A stretch of 64,000 bases of DNA from Mycolicibacterium elephantis DSM 44368. GTDB taxonomy: Bacteria; Actinomycetota; Actinomycetes; Mycobacteriales; Mycobacteriaceae. The position numbers and the translations under genes were made by a program. The DNA is taken from positions 59,230-123,229 of the forward strand of contig NZ_ATDN01000014.1 of the NCBI RefSeq assembly GCF_004014805.1. The letters run 5' to 3'. Positions 52,905 through 61,755 of the stretch are shown here, in pieces. Numbering within the stretch: the stretch's first letter is position 1; the number at the start of each line of letters is the position of its first letter. The notes beneath the pieces are model-generated. The model searched no databases. It saw only the letters and a list, made by a program, of their open reading frames with translations, and was not told the DNA's origin.

Positions 52905-53857
52905 CAACCCAGTATGGCTGATTGCAGGGCGGCATCGCGGGTATCGCGATCCGGCAGGTCGGCTCCCGCGCGGGCGACCGTCAGCGCCGACGACAGCGCG
53001 GCGGTCCGCACGACGCCGGTCAACGCCTCGGTGGTGATGCCGGCCAGGTCGCGTCGTCGCTGGGCGCCGAGCAGCCCCAGCGACCACAAGGCGTCGATGA
53101 GACCCGACATGAAGGCGTCACCCGCGCCCACGGTGTCCACGACGTCGACCTGCAGCGCAGGCACGCGCACCATGCCTGCCGCGCACAGTGCGAACGCGCC
53201 TCGGTCGCCCATCGTCACCGCGACGATCGAGGGGCCCAGGCCCAGCCAGGTCTGTGCGATCTGTTCGGGGGCGAGGCTCGGGTCGATCCAGCGCATGTCC
53301 TCGTCGCTGGCCTTGACCACGTCGCTGCGCTCGACGAGCCGGTCGATGCGCCCACGCGCGGTGTCGTCGTCCTCGATGAGCACCGCGCGCACGTTCGGGT
53401 CGAAGGTCACCGTCGCCGCCGGATGGTAGGTGTCCAGCAACGCCGCGACCGCGCGGCAACCCGGCTCGAGCACCGCCCCGATCGATCCGGTGTGCGCGAC
53501 CAGCGGTGGCGACACCTCGGGAGTGCCGGTGAGCCGCCACTCGATGTCGAACTCATACTGCGCCGATCCGTCGGCGTCGAGGGTGGCCAGCGCGTTCGGC
53601 GTGCGCTGCGCGGTCATGCTTCCCGAAACCAGTTGTACGCCAGAGTGTTTCACGTATTCAGCGATGCGTTGCCCGCGCGGATCGTCGCCGATGTGCGTCA
53701 GGAAGTCGACCCCGCGGCCCAGCCTCGCCAAGCCGACGGCCACGTTCAGCGGACTGCCGCCGACGTACTCGCCGATGACGCGACCCTCGCGTGCGACGAT
53801 GTCGATCAACGCCTCGCCGATCACCAGGGCCCGCTGCGGGCTTCCCGGCTCGGTCAT
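52904..53857 (-). CDS. PfkB-family sugar kinase (fructokinase-like)
   Basis: 317 residues. VIGEALIDIVAREG at the N-terminus, GGSPLNVAVGLARLG (first PfkB signature) and VDTVGAGDAFMSGLIDAL (second signature, with the GAGD anion hole and catalytic Asp). It phosphorylates a hexose, most probably fructose made by the polyol dehydrogenases encoded upstream. Overlaps the dehydrogenase pseudogene by ATGA and ku by TGATG. It remains intact although the two upstream polyol genes are broken. Confidence 0.9.
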   Translation of the reverse strand: MTEPGSPQRALVIGEALIDIVAREGRVIGEYVGGSPLNVAVGLARLGRGVDFLTHIGDDPRGQRIAEYVKHSGVQLVSGSMTAQRTPNALATLDADGSAQYEFDIEWRLTGTPEVSPPLVAHTGSIGAVLEPGCRAVAALLDTYHPAATVTFDPNVRAVLIEDDDTARGRIDRLVERSDVVKASDEDMRWIDPSLAPEQIAQTWLGLGPSIVAVTMGDRGAFALCAAGMVRVPALQVDVVDTVGAGDAFMSGLIDALWSLGLLGAQRRRDLAGITTEALTGVVRTAALSSALTVARAGADLPDRDTRDAALQSAILG

Positions 53858-55244
53858 GGCGTGTCCTTTCCCAGCAGCTTCTCCAACGTCGCGCGCGCTC
53901 CGTCGCGGTGCAGTGAGTCGAGTGCCCACAGATAAGCCTCGACAAACCGCGGTTCGCGGGCCAGATCGCCGAACACGGCCGTGTTTTCGATGAACGCCGT
54001 CGGGTGGTCATGCTGGGATCGCGCCAACGGGACCAGGATGTCGGCGAGTTGATCCTGCACGTCGATCGGCTGGCCCTGCTCGTCGACTCCTTCGGCGTAG
54101 CGGGCCCAGCTGGCCAACGTCGCCGCCGACAACCGGACCGGCGCACCCGTCTTCAGGTTCTCCCGAACCACCGGCAGCAGCCATTTGGGGATTCGGTCGG
54201 AGGAGCCGAAGCACAACCTGGCGATGGTGTCCTTGATCCCCGGGTTCGCGAACCGCTCGATGAGCGTGCGCTTGTAGTCGGGCAGGTCGATGCCCGGGAC
54301 CGGCCGCAGCGTCGGCGTCGCCTCCGAATCCATGTACTCCATCAGGAATCGGGCGAACAGTGAATCGCCGGCAGCCTCGTCCACCAACCGATATCCCGCC
54401 AGATAGCCGAAATAGCAAAGGCTTTGGTGGCTGGCGTTGAGCAGACGAAGCTTCATCAAATCGTAGGGCGTGACGTCGTCGACCAGCAGCACGCCGGCCT
54501 GCTCCAACGGCGGTCGCCCGTCGGAGAAGTCGTCCTCGAGCACCCCCGACGTGAACGGTTCGGCCACCACCGGCCGCCGGTCGTCGACACCGAATTCCGT
54601 CTTCACCACGTCGATCACCTCGGCGGTGGTGACCGGGGTGATGCGGTCGACCATCGAGTTGGGGAACTTGGTGTGTGCGGACATCCAGTCGCCGAGACCG
54701 GGATGCAGTCGCTCGGCGTAGGTGGTGAACGCCTGTCGGGCCACGTCGCCGTTGCCCTCGATGTTGTCGCACGACACGATCGTCGGCGATCCGACGCCGC
54801 GGTCGCGCCTGCGGGCCAGCGCGTCGGCGACCAGCCCGAAGACGTTGACCCCGCTGCCAGTGGTGTCGATGTTGTCCGGGTGCTGGGTGCCGCGAGCAGT
54901 TCGATCACCGCCTCGGGATCGTCGGGTGCGTAGCGGTAGTCGACGATCGAGCCGATCACCCGCGCCTCGCGGGTGCCGTCCGGCTTCTCGAGCAAGAGTG
55001 TGTAGAGGCCATCCTGCTCGGCCATCACCTCGGCCATCTTGCGGTCGGCGGGCATGACGCCGACCCCGCAGATGCCCCAGGCCTCGGCCAGGCCCATCTC
55101 CATCAGCCGGTCGACATAGGCGGCCTGGTGTGCGCGGTGGAAGCCGCCGACACCGAAATGCACTATGCCGACGCTGATTTCGTCGCGGCGATAGCCGGGC
55201 TTGTCCACGGTGAGCTCGGTCAACGTCGAGTTGCTCAGCTTCAT
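53854..55244 (-). pseudogene. Mannitol/fructuronate-type polyol dehydrogenase, out-of-frame internal deletion
   Basis: The N-terminal part (from MKLSNSTLTELTVDKPGYRR, with FGVGGFHRAHQAAYVD) reads in one frame up to ELLAAPSTR at about 54885. From about 54895 the homologous reading continues in another frame as HPDNIDTTG and NVFGLVADAL, through VSCDNIEGNG, to the stop at 53854. Homologues have about 30-40 residues here (the VSLTxTEGGY region), so about 100 bp appear lost with a frame change. The catalytic K-x4-N-x2-H (KLRLLNASH) remains in the C-terminal part. Former role: NAD-dependent oxidation of mannitol or arabitol to a ketose. Confidence 0.82.
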
Positions 55245-55885
55245 GACACCGTCACCACCGACTTGACGCTACCCGGCGTGCGGTCAGAGTCCAGGGCCTG
55301 CGCGGTCTGCTCCAACGAGAAATGCGCGGTCACCATCGCGTCCAGATCCACCTGACCCGACTCGACGAGCGCGATCGCCGTCGGCCACGTGTTCGCGTAG
55401 CGGAACACCCCGGTCAACACCAGTTCGCGGTTCTGGATCACCTGCGTCGGCAGCTCCATCGATTCGGCCCCCGAACCCACCAGGACGACCCGACCCGCGG
55501 GCCGCACCGCACGGATGCTGTCGACCACCGCCGGCTGCGCTCCCGAGGCGTCGATGAACGCATCGACCGGCTCGGAGCCGACCGGCTCGACGGTCGGGTC
55601 CAGCACCGTGGTCGCCCCGAAACGCGTGGCCTGTTCGCGGCGCGCCGGATCCGGATCGCTCACGGTGATCTCGGAGGCGCCGTAGGCCTTGGCCACCTGG
55701 GTCACCACGATGCCGATCGGTCCCGCGCCCGCGACCAGCACCCGTGACCGCGCGTCGACGCCGGCCTTGCGGATCGCGGCGATGCCGACCGACAACGGCT
55801 CGCACAGCGCGGCCGCGTCGTCGGAGACCGAGTCGGGCACCGGGTGGGCGAACTCGGCGCCGATGGTCACGAACGCCGGCACGAC
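55241..55885 (-). pseudogene. Zinc-type polyol (sorbitol) dehydrogenase, C-terminal fragment
   Basis: About 214 residues remain from a medium-chain dehydrogenase normally about 340 long. The frame enters at FVTIGAEFAHPVPDSVSDD and contains EPLSVGIAAIRKAG and VLVAGAGPIGIVVTQVAKAY (Rossmann domain), then the C-terminal part. The N-terminal catalytic domain with the zinc ligands (C, GHE) is absent. At about 55885 the sequence changes to the start of a DUF559/AbiEi-like gene in another frame. A GTG at 55882 could start translation, but the product would lack the active site. Overlaps the next gene by ATGA. Confidence 0.82.
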
Positions 55886-56147
55886 GGCGGGTGTGTTCGG
55901 CGATCACTTCGATCGGCGTCGACGCACCGATGTACTTGGCGCCGTGCAGCGCCGCGGCCGCGCGTCCGGCGATGACGCCCTTGCGGCCCGTCCAGAGCCA
56001 CGCAGCGACCGTGTTCAGGTAGAGCGTGCGCTCAGCCTCGTTCGGTAGGTACACCCGCGGAAGGATCGCGGTGTGGTTCCAGCGGAGTTGACCCCGCGTC
56101 AGTCTGCCGTCCTTGAGTGCCTCGGTGCCCACAAATGGTTGCCACAT
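55886..56147 (-). pseudogene. N-terminal fragment of a DUF559/AbiEi-antitoxin-like protein
   Basis: From ATG 56147 the frame reads MWQPFVGTEALKDGRLTRGQ, then YLPNEAERTLYLNTVAAWLW, IAGRAAAALHGAKYIGAST and EVIAEHTRRRAGV, the N-terminal domain of a common actinobacterial family annotated as AbiEi-like or DUF559 endonuclease-domain proteins (about 280-300 residues). After about residue 88 it runs into sequence coding for a zinc dehydrogenase in a different frame. The conserved C-terminal Vsr-like part is missing, so it is a fusion remnant left by a deletion. Confidence 0.75.
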
Positions 56148-56192
56148 GGCCGGATCTTGACCGCGAGCACCGACGAAAACCGCCGTCGTCTC

Positions 56193-56235
56193 GCGATTTC
56201 TACCTCAGGGCTGTGGATAACGCGGCGAATCCGCG
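56193..56235. repeat. Intergenic repeat with consensus DnaA box, related to the element at 51859
   Basis: Begins CGCGATTTCT, then AGGGCTGTGGATAACGCGG with a small hairpin CGCGG/CCGCG (56221-56225 with 56231-56235). It shares CGCGATTTCT and AGGGCTGTG with the element downstream of ku. The complement contains TTATCCACA (56212-56220), an exact DnaA box. Confidence 0.6.
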
Positions 56236-56294
56236 ACCCTCCCGCAGATTTCGGCGCAAGGGGCGCAAGGAGCAAAGGGGAAGGCGCGAGGCGT

Positions 56295-56522
56295 CTAGCC
56301 GACGACTGCCGGGTTCGCGGGATCCAGACCGCTGGGCAGATTGGGGTCCAACCCCGACCCTTCATGGGTGACGGTTTGATGTGCCATCGGTCGGCAGTTG
56401 TTGTCGATCGGGGTCTGATCGCCCGAGCAGTAGGGGACGAGGTCCTGCGGGTCCGCCGCGGCGTTCGGCGCGGCCAACAGCGCAGCCGCCGCGACCAGGC
56501 ACGCCGCCAGAATTCTCGGCAC
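56295..56522 (-). CDS. Small secreted protein
   Basis: 75 residues from the GTG at 56522. Signal peptide PRILAACLVAAAALLAAPNA ending AAA; mature part with two cysteines (DPQDLVPYCSGDQTP, IDNNCRPMAHQ) and a Pro/Gly/Asp-rich end (LDPNLPSGLDPANPAVVG). Similar exported peptides recur in mycobacteria; function unknown. Divergent from ligD across 34 bp with a predicted leaderless promoter. Confidence 0.72.
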   Translation of the reverse strand: MPRILAACLVAAAALLAAPNAAADPQDLVPYCSGDQTPIDNNCRPMAHQTVTHEGSGLDPNLPSGLDPANPAVVG

Positions 56523-56556
56523 TGATCCACGGTAGCAGCGGGTATACGTTTCTACT
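56523..56556. promoter_or_regulatory. Bidirectional leaderless promoter, ligD / secreted peptide
   Basis: Both genes start with GTG (56557 plus, 56522 minus). TACGTT at 56545-56550 is at -12 to -7 for ligD; TACCGT (minus strand, 56534-56529) is at -12 to -7 for the other gene. Both fit TANNNT. Arms GATCCACGGTAG (56524-56535) and CTACTGTGGATC (56552-56563) are inverted with one mismatch. Neither gene has a ribosome site. Confidence 0.7.
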
Positions 56557-58830
56557 GTGGATCGTTTCGGTCGGGTCAAGCTGACCAACCCCGACAAGGT
56601 GTTGTACCCGGCGACGGGTACCACCAAGGCGCAGGTGTTCGACTACTACATCCGCATCGCCGAGGTGATGATCCCGCACATCGCCGGCCGACCGGTCACC
56701 CGCAAGCGCTGGCCCAACGGTGTCGAGGAATCGTCGTTCTTCGAAAAACAACTCGCGTCGTCGGCGCCGGACTGGCTGGACCGCGGAACGGTCGTGCACA
56801 AGTCCGGCACCACCACCTACCCGATCATCGACACCGTCGAGGGTGTCGCGTGGTTGGCGCAGCAGGCCTCGTTGGAGGTGCACGTTCCGCAGTGGCGGTT
56901 CGTCAAGGCCGCAGACACACTCAAGCCGGGCCCTGCGACCCGCATCGTCTTCGACCTCGACCCCGGCGAGGGCGTCACGATGAAGCAACTGTGTCAGGTC
57001 GCCACGGCGGTACGGGATCTGATGAGCGACATCGGGTTGACGACCTTTCCGCTCACCAGCGGTAGCAAGGGTCTGCACCTGTATGCCCCGCTGGAAGAGC
57101 CGGTCAGCTCTCAAGGCGCCTCGGTATTGGCCAAACGCGTTGCGCAGCAACTGGAAAAGGCGATGCCCAAGCTCGTCACCGCGACCATGACCAAGAGCCA
57201 ACGCACCGGCAAGGTGTTCCTGGACTGGAGCCAGAACAACGCATCCAAGACGACGATCGCACCCTATTCGCTTCGCGGCCGCGAGCATCCGACCGTCGCC
57301 GCGCCGCGGACCTGGGACGAGATCGAGGACCCGAAGCTGCGTCATCTCGACTTCGGCGAGGTGCTGGACCGCGTCGAAGAGATGGGCGATCTGCTCGCCG
57401 AACTCGACGAGGCCGTGTCCGTCGCCGACCGGCTGACCACCTACCGCAGCATGCGGGATCCGGCGAAAACCCCTGAGCCGGTGCCGGTCAAGCCGCCGAA
57501 GCCCGGCGACAACAACCGGTTCGTCATCCAGGAACACCATGCCCGACGGCTGCATTACGATCTGCGGCTCGAGCGCGACGGCGTGCTGGTGAGCTGGGCG
57601 ATACCCAAGAACCTGCCCGACACCCCGTCGGTCAACCATCTGGCCGTGCACACCGAGGATCACCCGCTGGAGTACCTGACGTTTCACGGCGAGATCCCGA
57701 AAGGGGAGTACGGCGGCGGCAAGATGATCATCTGGGACACCGGTACGTACGAAACCGAGAAGTTCAACGACGTTCCGCCCGACGGGCCCGCCAAGGGCGG
57801 CGAGGTCATCATCACCCTGCACGGCGAGAAGATCCGCGGCCGCTACGCGCTGATCCAGACCGACGGCAAGAACTGGCTCGCCCACCGCATGAAGGACCAG
57901 AAGCATCTGCAAGTGGGCGATCTCGCCCCGATGCTGGCCACCGAGGGATCGGTGGCCAAACTCAAAGCGGGCCAGTGGGCGTTCGAGGGCAAGTGGGACG
58001 GCTACCGCATCCTGCTCGAGGCCGACCACGGCAAGCTCAACATCCGTTCGCGGCGCGGCCGCGACGTCACCGCCGAATATCCGCAATTCCAGGCGCTGGC
58101 AGCAGATCTCGCCGACCATCACGTGATCCTCGACGGCGAGGCGGTGGCGCTCGACGAGTCCGGGGTGCCGAGTTTCACCGAGATGCAGAACCGCGCCCGC
58201 TCCACCCGCGTCGAGTTCTGGGCATTCGACATCCTCTACCTCGACGGGCGGTCGCTCCTGCGTGCCAAATACACCGACCGTCGGCGGCTGCTCGAGGCGT
58301 TGGCAGAAGGCGGCGGGCTGATCGTGCCCGATCAGCTCCCCGGCGACGGCCCCGAGGCGCTCGAGCACGCTCGTGAGAAGCGCTGGGAGGGTGTCGTCGC
58401 AAAGAGACGCGACTCGACATACCAGCCGGGACGACGGTCGAAGTCGTGGATCAAGGACAAGCTCTGGAACACACAGGAAGTCGTGATCGGCGGTTGGCGC
58501 CGAGGCGAAGGGGGACGCTCGAGCGGGATCGGTTCGCTGATTCTCGGAATACCGGCCGACGGCGGGCTGCAGTTCGTGGGCCGGGTCGGTACGGGCTTCA
58601 CCGACAAGGCGCTGGCCGAGCTGAAGAAAATCCTGACGCCGCTGGAGACCGACGAGAGCCCGTTCAACGACCCGCTGCCCCGCCAGGACGCCAAGGGCGT
58701 CACGTTCGTGCGCCCCGAACTGGTCGGCGAGGTGCGCTACAGCGAACGCACCTCCGATAACCGTTTGCGCCAGCCGAGTTGGCGGGGGCTGCGGCCCGAC
58801 AAAGAGCCCGGCGACGTCAGGTGGGAGTGA
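56557..58830 (+). CDS. ligD: Multifunctional NHEJ ligase LigD (polymerase-phosphoesterase-ligase)
   Basis: 757 residues from a GTG. Domain order is the mycobacterial one. Primase-like polymerase, about 1-290, with FDLDPGEG holding Asp133/Asp135. 3'-phosphoesterase, about 310-455, with HHARRLHYDLR (His327/His328, His333, Asp335) and HTEDHPLEY. ATP-dependent ligase, about 465-757, with nucleotidyl lysine 479 in KWDGYR, and RWEGVVAKRRDS and SKSWIKDK further on. It fills, trims and seals broken ends with Ku, encoded 3.7 kb away on the other strand. Confidence 0.96.
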   Translation: MDRFGRVKLTNPDKVLYPATGTTKAQVFDYYIRIAEVMIPHIAGRPVTRKRWPNGVEESSFFEKQLASSAPDWLDRGTVVHKSGTTTYPIIDTVEGVAWLAQQASLEVHVPQWRFVKAADTLKPGPATRIVFDLDPGEGVTMKQLCQVATAVRDLMSDIGLTTFPLTSGSKGLHLYAPLEEPVSSQGASVLAKRVAQQLEKAMPKLVTATMTKSQRTGKVFLDWSQNNASKTTIAPYSLRGREHPTVAAPRTWDEIEDPKLRHLDFGEVLDRVEEMGDLLAELDEAVSVADRLTTYRSMRDPAKTPEPVPVKPPKPGDNNRFVIQEHHARRLHYDLRLERDGVLVSWAIPKNLPDTPSVNHLAVHTEDHPLEYLTFHGEIPKGEYGGGKMIIWDTGTYETEKFNDVPPDGPAKGGEVIITLHGEKIRGRYALIQTDGKNWLAHRMKDQKHLQVGDLAPMLATEGSVAKLKAGQWAFEGKWDGYRILLEADHGKLNIRSRRGRDVTAEYPQFQALAADLADHHVILDGEAVALDESGVPSFTEMQNRARSTRVEFWAFDILYLDGRSLLRAKYTDRRRLLEALAEGGGLIVPDQLPGDGPEALEHAREKRWEGVVAKRRDSTYQPGRRSKSWIKDKLWNTQEVVIGGWRRGEGGRSSGIGSLILGIPADGGLQFVGRVGTGFTDKALAELKKILTPLETDESPFNDPLPRQDAKGVTFVRPELVGEVRYSERTSDNRLRQPSWRGLRPDKEPGDVRWE

Positions 58831-59060
58831 CGCGCGAGGGGCGGAGTCAGTCAGGGCACCGCTTCGACGCTTGTCGAGGCTTTTGCCGGGAAAACGACAT
58901 CTCGTTCATGCCTGGCTAGCGCGACTACACAGACGTTGCACAGGAGATCTCCAGCTGCCTCGAGGCCGAATCCCTGGCGGCGCAGCAGCGCAGAAGTGTC
59001 AACTTCGAAACCGCGGGTAAAGATCCCTTGTCGGGAATCCAACTCCGCAAAGGGACGAAA

Positions 59061-59450
59061 ATGCAGAAGATCAGCATGAGACAACGGGCTTCGAAGTCAC
59101 TGATGTTGGGTGCGGTCGGCGCACTGGCCGCGACCACGATCGGGCTGCCGACCGCGGCGGCGCAGCCCCAGTGCACCGCAGCCGGGCTGAGCACTGCCCT
59201 CGGCTCGGTGTCCACCGCCACCGGCGACTACCTGTCCACCCACTCCGGCGCCAACGACGTCATCACCGACGCGGGCGCGATGCCGCCCGGCGAGGGGGAG
59301 AACGCGATCCGCGCGTACTTCGTCGCCCACCCCCAGGAGTGGGCTGATCTTCAAGCGATCGCACAGCCGCTTCACACGCTGCGCGACCAGTGCGATGTCG
59401 ATGTCGCACCTGCCCAGATCGCCCGGCTGTTCGACGCGATGGCGTCCTGA
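59061..59450 (+). CDS. Secreted haemophore-like heme-binding protein (Rv0203-like)
   Basis: 129 residues from the ATG at 59061 (AAAGGGACGAAA before it); a start at 59028 would add 11 residues. Signal peptide KSLMLGAVGALAATTIGLPT ending AAAQ, then an all-helical domain of about 95 residues with two cysteines (PQCTAAG, RDQCDVD) and the pattern STATGDYLSTHSGANDVITD ... FVAHPQEWADLQAIAQPL, similar to Rv0203-type haemophores that carry heme to MmpL proteins. The 230 bp upstream hold no other gene. Confidence 0.82.
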   Translation: MQKISMRQRASKSLMLGAVGALAATTIGLPTAAAQPQCTAAGLSTALGSVSTATGDYLSTHSGANDVITDAGAMPPGEGENAIRAYFVAHPQEWADLQAIAQPLHTLRDQCDVDVAPAQIARLFDAMAS

Positions 59451-59535
59451 GCCGTCGCGGTTTGAAAGCCGGCGACGTTGGTTACCTAGAGAGACGGGTT
59501 GAGTCGCAAGCCCGGGCCCTTCGCCTTGAGAAGAG

Positions 59536-60540
59536 GTGAGTCCGATCGGTCGCGCGCTTCGAGAAATCCATCACCTGGAACGAACTCGATTCGAGTTCGA
59601 CGACGTCAGTGCCGCCGAGGAGTGCCTGGACGATCTCTACGCGGCGCGGCTGCGGTTGTCTCGCCAACGGGTGGCGCCCCGGGAGGGTCCGTGGCTGACT
59701 CATGCGCGAATAGCAGTGGGGCTCTTCGCAATCGACGAGATATCCGTGGCGGAACATGTCGAAGCATGGCCCGACCCGCTCCATCGAGTCGTCGTGGTAT
59801 CGACGACCGGCGGTCGGCTCGACACCGAAGGCGGCGGGTTGAGGCGCGAGATGATGCCCGGGGACATCGCGGTGACCTCTCAGCCTGATCTGCCACACCA
59901 CGTCGTCGCGCAGGACCTCACGGCCACGGCGGTCCTGCTGGATCCGGCCGTGGTGGCGAGCGTGGCCACGGGCCTGCCACGAAGCCATGCTCTGGTCCCG
60001 GTGCGTTTCTCGAACTTCGCGCCCGTTGACCGCGCGGCGGCACAGTCGTGGAAGAACACCCTCGACTACGTGAAGCGAAACGTGCTGGCCGACGCCACCC
60101 GCGCCACGCCGCTGGTGGTCGCTCAGGCCGCTCGGTTGTTGGCGGCGGTCACCTTGACGACATTCCCCAACAACGCGCCGGCCCAGGCGTCGCGGCATGA
60201 CCGCACCGATCACAAACCGGCGTTGCTCCGGCGCGCCGTGGAGTTCATCGACAGCAACGTCACCAACGACATCGCGCTCGCCGACATCGCTCGGGCGGTC
60301 AACGTCACACCGAGGGCGGTGCAGTACATGTTCCGCAGGCACCTGGAGACCACGCCTCTGCAGTATCTGCGCCGGCTGCGGCTGCACTACGCCCATCAAG
60401 ACCTGCTGGCCGCCGACCGAATGCACGACACGGTCACCGAGATCGCCGCGCGGTGGGGATTCGCGCACACCGGGCGGTTCGCCACGCTCTATCGGCAGAA
60501 TTACGGGGAGAACCCGAACACCGCGCTGCGCGAGCTGTAA
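59536..60540 (+). CDS. AraC-family transcriptional regulator
   Basis: 334 residues from a GTG. The N-terminal about 200 residues form a cupin-like sensing domain (VVVVSTTGGRLDTEGGG, MMPGDIAVTSQPDLPH). The C-terminal 100 residues carry two HTH motifs: IALADIARAVNVTPRAVQYM, followed by FRRHLETTPLQYLRRLRLHY, and VTEIAARWGFAHTGRFATLY. The type with a sensor resembling AraC_binding_2 is common near mono- and dioxygenase genes. Targets unknown. Convergent with the LLM gene (6 bp between the two stops). Confidence 0.88.
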   Translation: MSPIGRALREIHHLERTRFEFDDVSAAEECLDDLYAARLRLSRQRVAPREGPWLTHARIAVGLFAIDEISVAEHVEAWPDPLHRVVVVSTTGGRLDTEGGGLRREMMPGDIAVTSQPDLPHHVVAQDLTATAVLLDPAVVASVATGLPRSHALVPVRFSNFAPVDRAAAQSWKNTLDYVKRNVLADATRATPLVVAQAARLLAAVTLTTFPNNAPAQASRHDRTDHKPALLRRAVEFIDSNVTNDIALADIARAVNVTPRAVQYMFRRHLETTPLQYLRRLRLHYAHQDLLAADRMHDTVTEIAARWGFAHTGRFATLYRQNYGENPNTALREL

Positions 60541-60546
60541 CAACCG

Positions 60547-61413
60547 CTACAGCTTCGCGATGACCTTCTCCGCGAACCTCTCCAAGTTGCGGAACTTGGT
60601 GTCCAGCGGTTGGGTGTCGGGACCGGTGATGTAGGGGATCCGGAAGCCGACGATCACATCGGTGACCCCTTTGTCCTCGAGACGCTTGATGCCGTCCAGG
60701 GTGAACGCATCGGCGGAGATGACGTGGATCTCGAAGGGACCGGTCCGGCCTTCGTCAGCGCGAATCTGCTTGAGCCGCTTGATGAGCAGATCCAGCTCCT
60801 CGGGATCGCCGCCGCCGTGCATCCATCCGTCACAGCGGGCGGCACGCCGCAGCGCCGCCTCAGCATGGCCGCCGACCAGAATCGGGATCGGTTTCGTCGG
60901 CGCGGGTGTCATCTTGGTCTTGGGGATGTCGTAGAACTCACCGTGGAACTCGAAGTAGTCACCGCTCGTCAGGCCCTTGATGATCTCGATGCACTCATCC
61001 ATGCGCTTGCCCCGTTTGGCGAACGGCACGCCCATCAACTCGTAGTCCTCCGGCCACGGACTGCTGCCGACACCCAGTCCCAGTCGGTTGTCGAACAGCG
61101 CGGCCAGCGAGCCCGCCTGCTTGGCCACCAGCGCCGGCGGCCGGATCGGCAGCTTGAGAACGAAGAAGTTGAACCTCAGCGTCGTCGTGACCGCGCACAA
61201 CGCCCCCGCCAGGACGAAGGCTTCGATGAACGCCTTGTCGTCGAGGAACTCGCGACTGCCGTCGGGCGTGTAGGGGTATTTGGAGTCCGACTCGAGGGGG
61301 TAGGCGATGCTGTCGGCGATCGTCATCGCGTGATAACCCGCCGCTTCAGCGGCTTTGGCGAGCGGAATGTAGTACGTCGGGTCCGTCATTGCCTCGGCAT
61401 AGGTGAAGCGCAC
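60547..61413 (-). CDS. LLM-class oxidoreductase under KstR control (Rv0940c-like)
   Basis: 288 residues from a GTG. FTYAEAMTDPTYYIPLAKAA, MTIADSIAYPLESDSKYPYT, TTLRFNFFVLKLPIRPPALVA, NRLGLGVGSSPWPEDYELMG and IPILVGGHAEAALRRAARCD define a luciferase-like F420-type oxidoreductase. Gene order (ku-ligD-this) matches Rv0937c-Rv0940c. A perfect-arm KstR site and a TAAGAT box directly upstream predict a KstR-repressed leaderless promoter, tying it to sterol metabolism. Confidence 0.88.
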   Translation of the reverse strand: MRFTYAEAMTDPTYYIPLAKAAEAAGYHAMTIADSIAYPLESDSKYPYTPDGSREFLDDKAFIEAFVLAGALCAVTTTLRFNFFVLKLPIRPPALVAKQAGSLAALFDNRLGLGVGSSPWPEDYELMGVPFAKRGKRMDECIEIIKGLTSGDYFEFHGEFYDIPKTKMTPAPTKPIPILVGGHAEAALRRAARCDGWMHGGGDPEELDLLIKRLKQIRADEGRTGPFEIHVISADAFTLDGIKRLEDKGVTDVIVGFRIPYITGPDTQPLDTKFRNLERFAEKVIAKL

Positions 61414-61419
61414 CCCACC

Positions 61420-61437
61420 ATCTTAGAACGTGTTCTA
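61420..61437 (-). promoter_or_regulatory. KstR operator overlapping a leaderless -10 box
   Basis: TAGAACGTGTTCTA (61424-61437) matches TnnAACnnGTTnnA with perfect TAGAAC/GTTCTA arms. On the minus strand TAAGAT (61425-61420) is at -12 to -7 from the GTG at 61413, a TANNNT box. Operator and -10 box overlap, so bound KstR would exclude RNA polymerase. Confidence 0.82.
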
Positions 61438-61478
61438 GTTTTGGGTTTAGGGTTTGCGCTCACGGGAACGTTGGGGCC

Positions 61479-61751
61479 ATGAGTGTGCCAACGAAGGCCC
61501 TGTACATGCCGCTGCAGCTGGCCATCAGCGTGGGCGGTGGTCTGCTGGCGGGCAAGGTGTTCACCGAGATCTGGCAGCGGCTGAGCCCGTCGGACAGCGA
61601 ACCGCCGGGCCCCAAGGATCTCGACAGCTCCGGACGCCAGGCGATCGCGGCCGCTGCGCTGCACGGGCTGGTGTTCGGTCTGGTTCGCGCGGCCGTGGAC
61701 CGCGCCGGCGCCCACGGATACCGCGCCATCACGGACCAGAGCCCGGAGTAA
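61479..61751 (+). CDS. DUF4235 membrane protein
   Basis: 90 residues: MSVPTKALYMPLQLAISVGG with a first membrane helix through LLAGKVFTEIW, a polar loop (SPSDSEPPGPKDLDSS) and a second helix (IAAAALHGLVFGLVRAAVD). This layout is that of the small DUF4235 membrane proteins of actinobacteria; function unknown. Divergent from the LLM gene, so the KstR site may influence both. Confidence 0.78.
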   Translation: MSVPTKALYMPLQLAISVGGGLLAGKVFTEIWQRLSPSDSEPPGPKDLDSSGRQAIAAAALHGLVFGLVRAAVDRAGAHGYRAITDQSPE

Positions 61752-61755
61752 CCCG

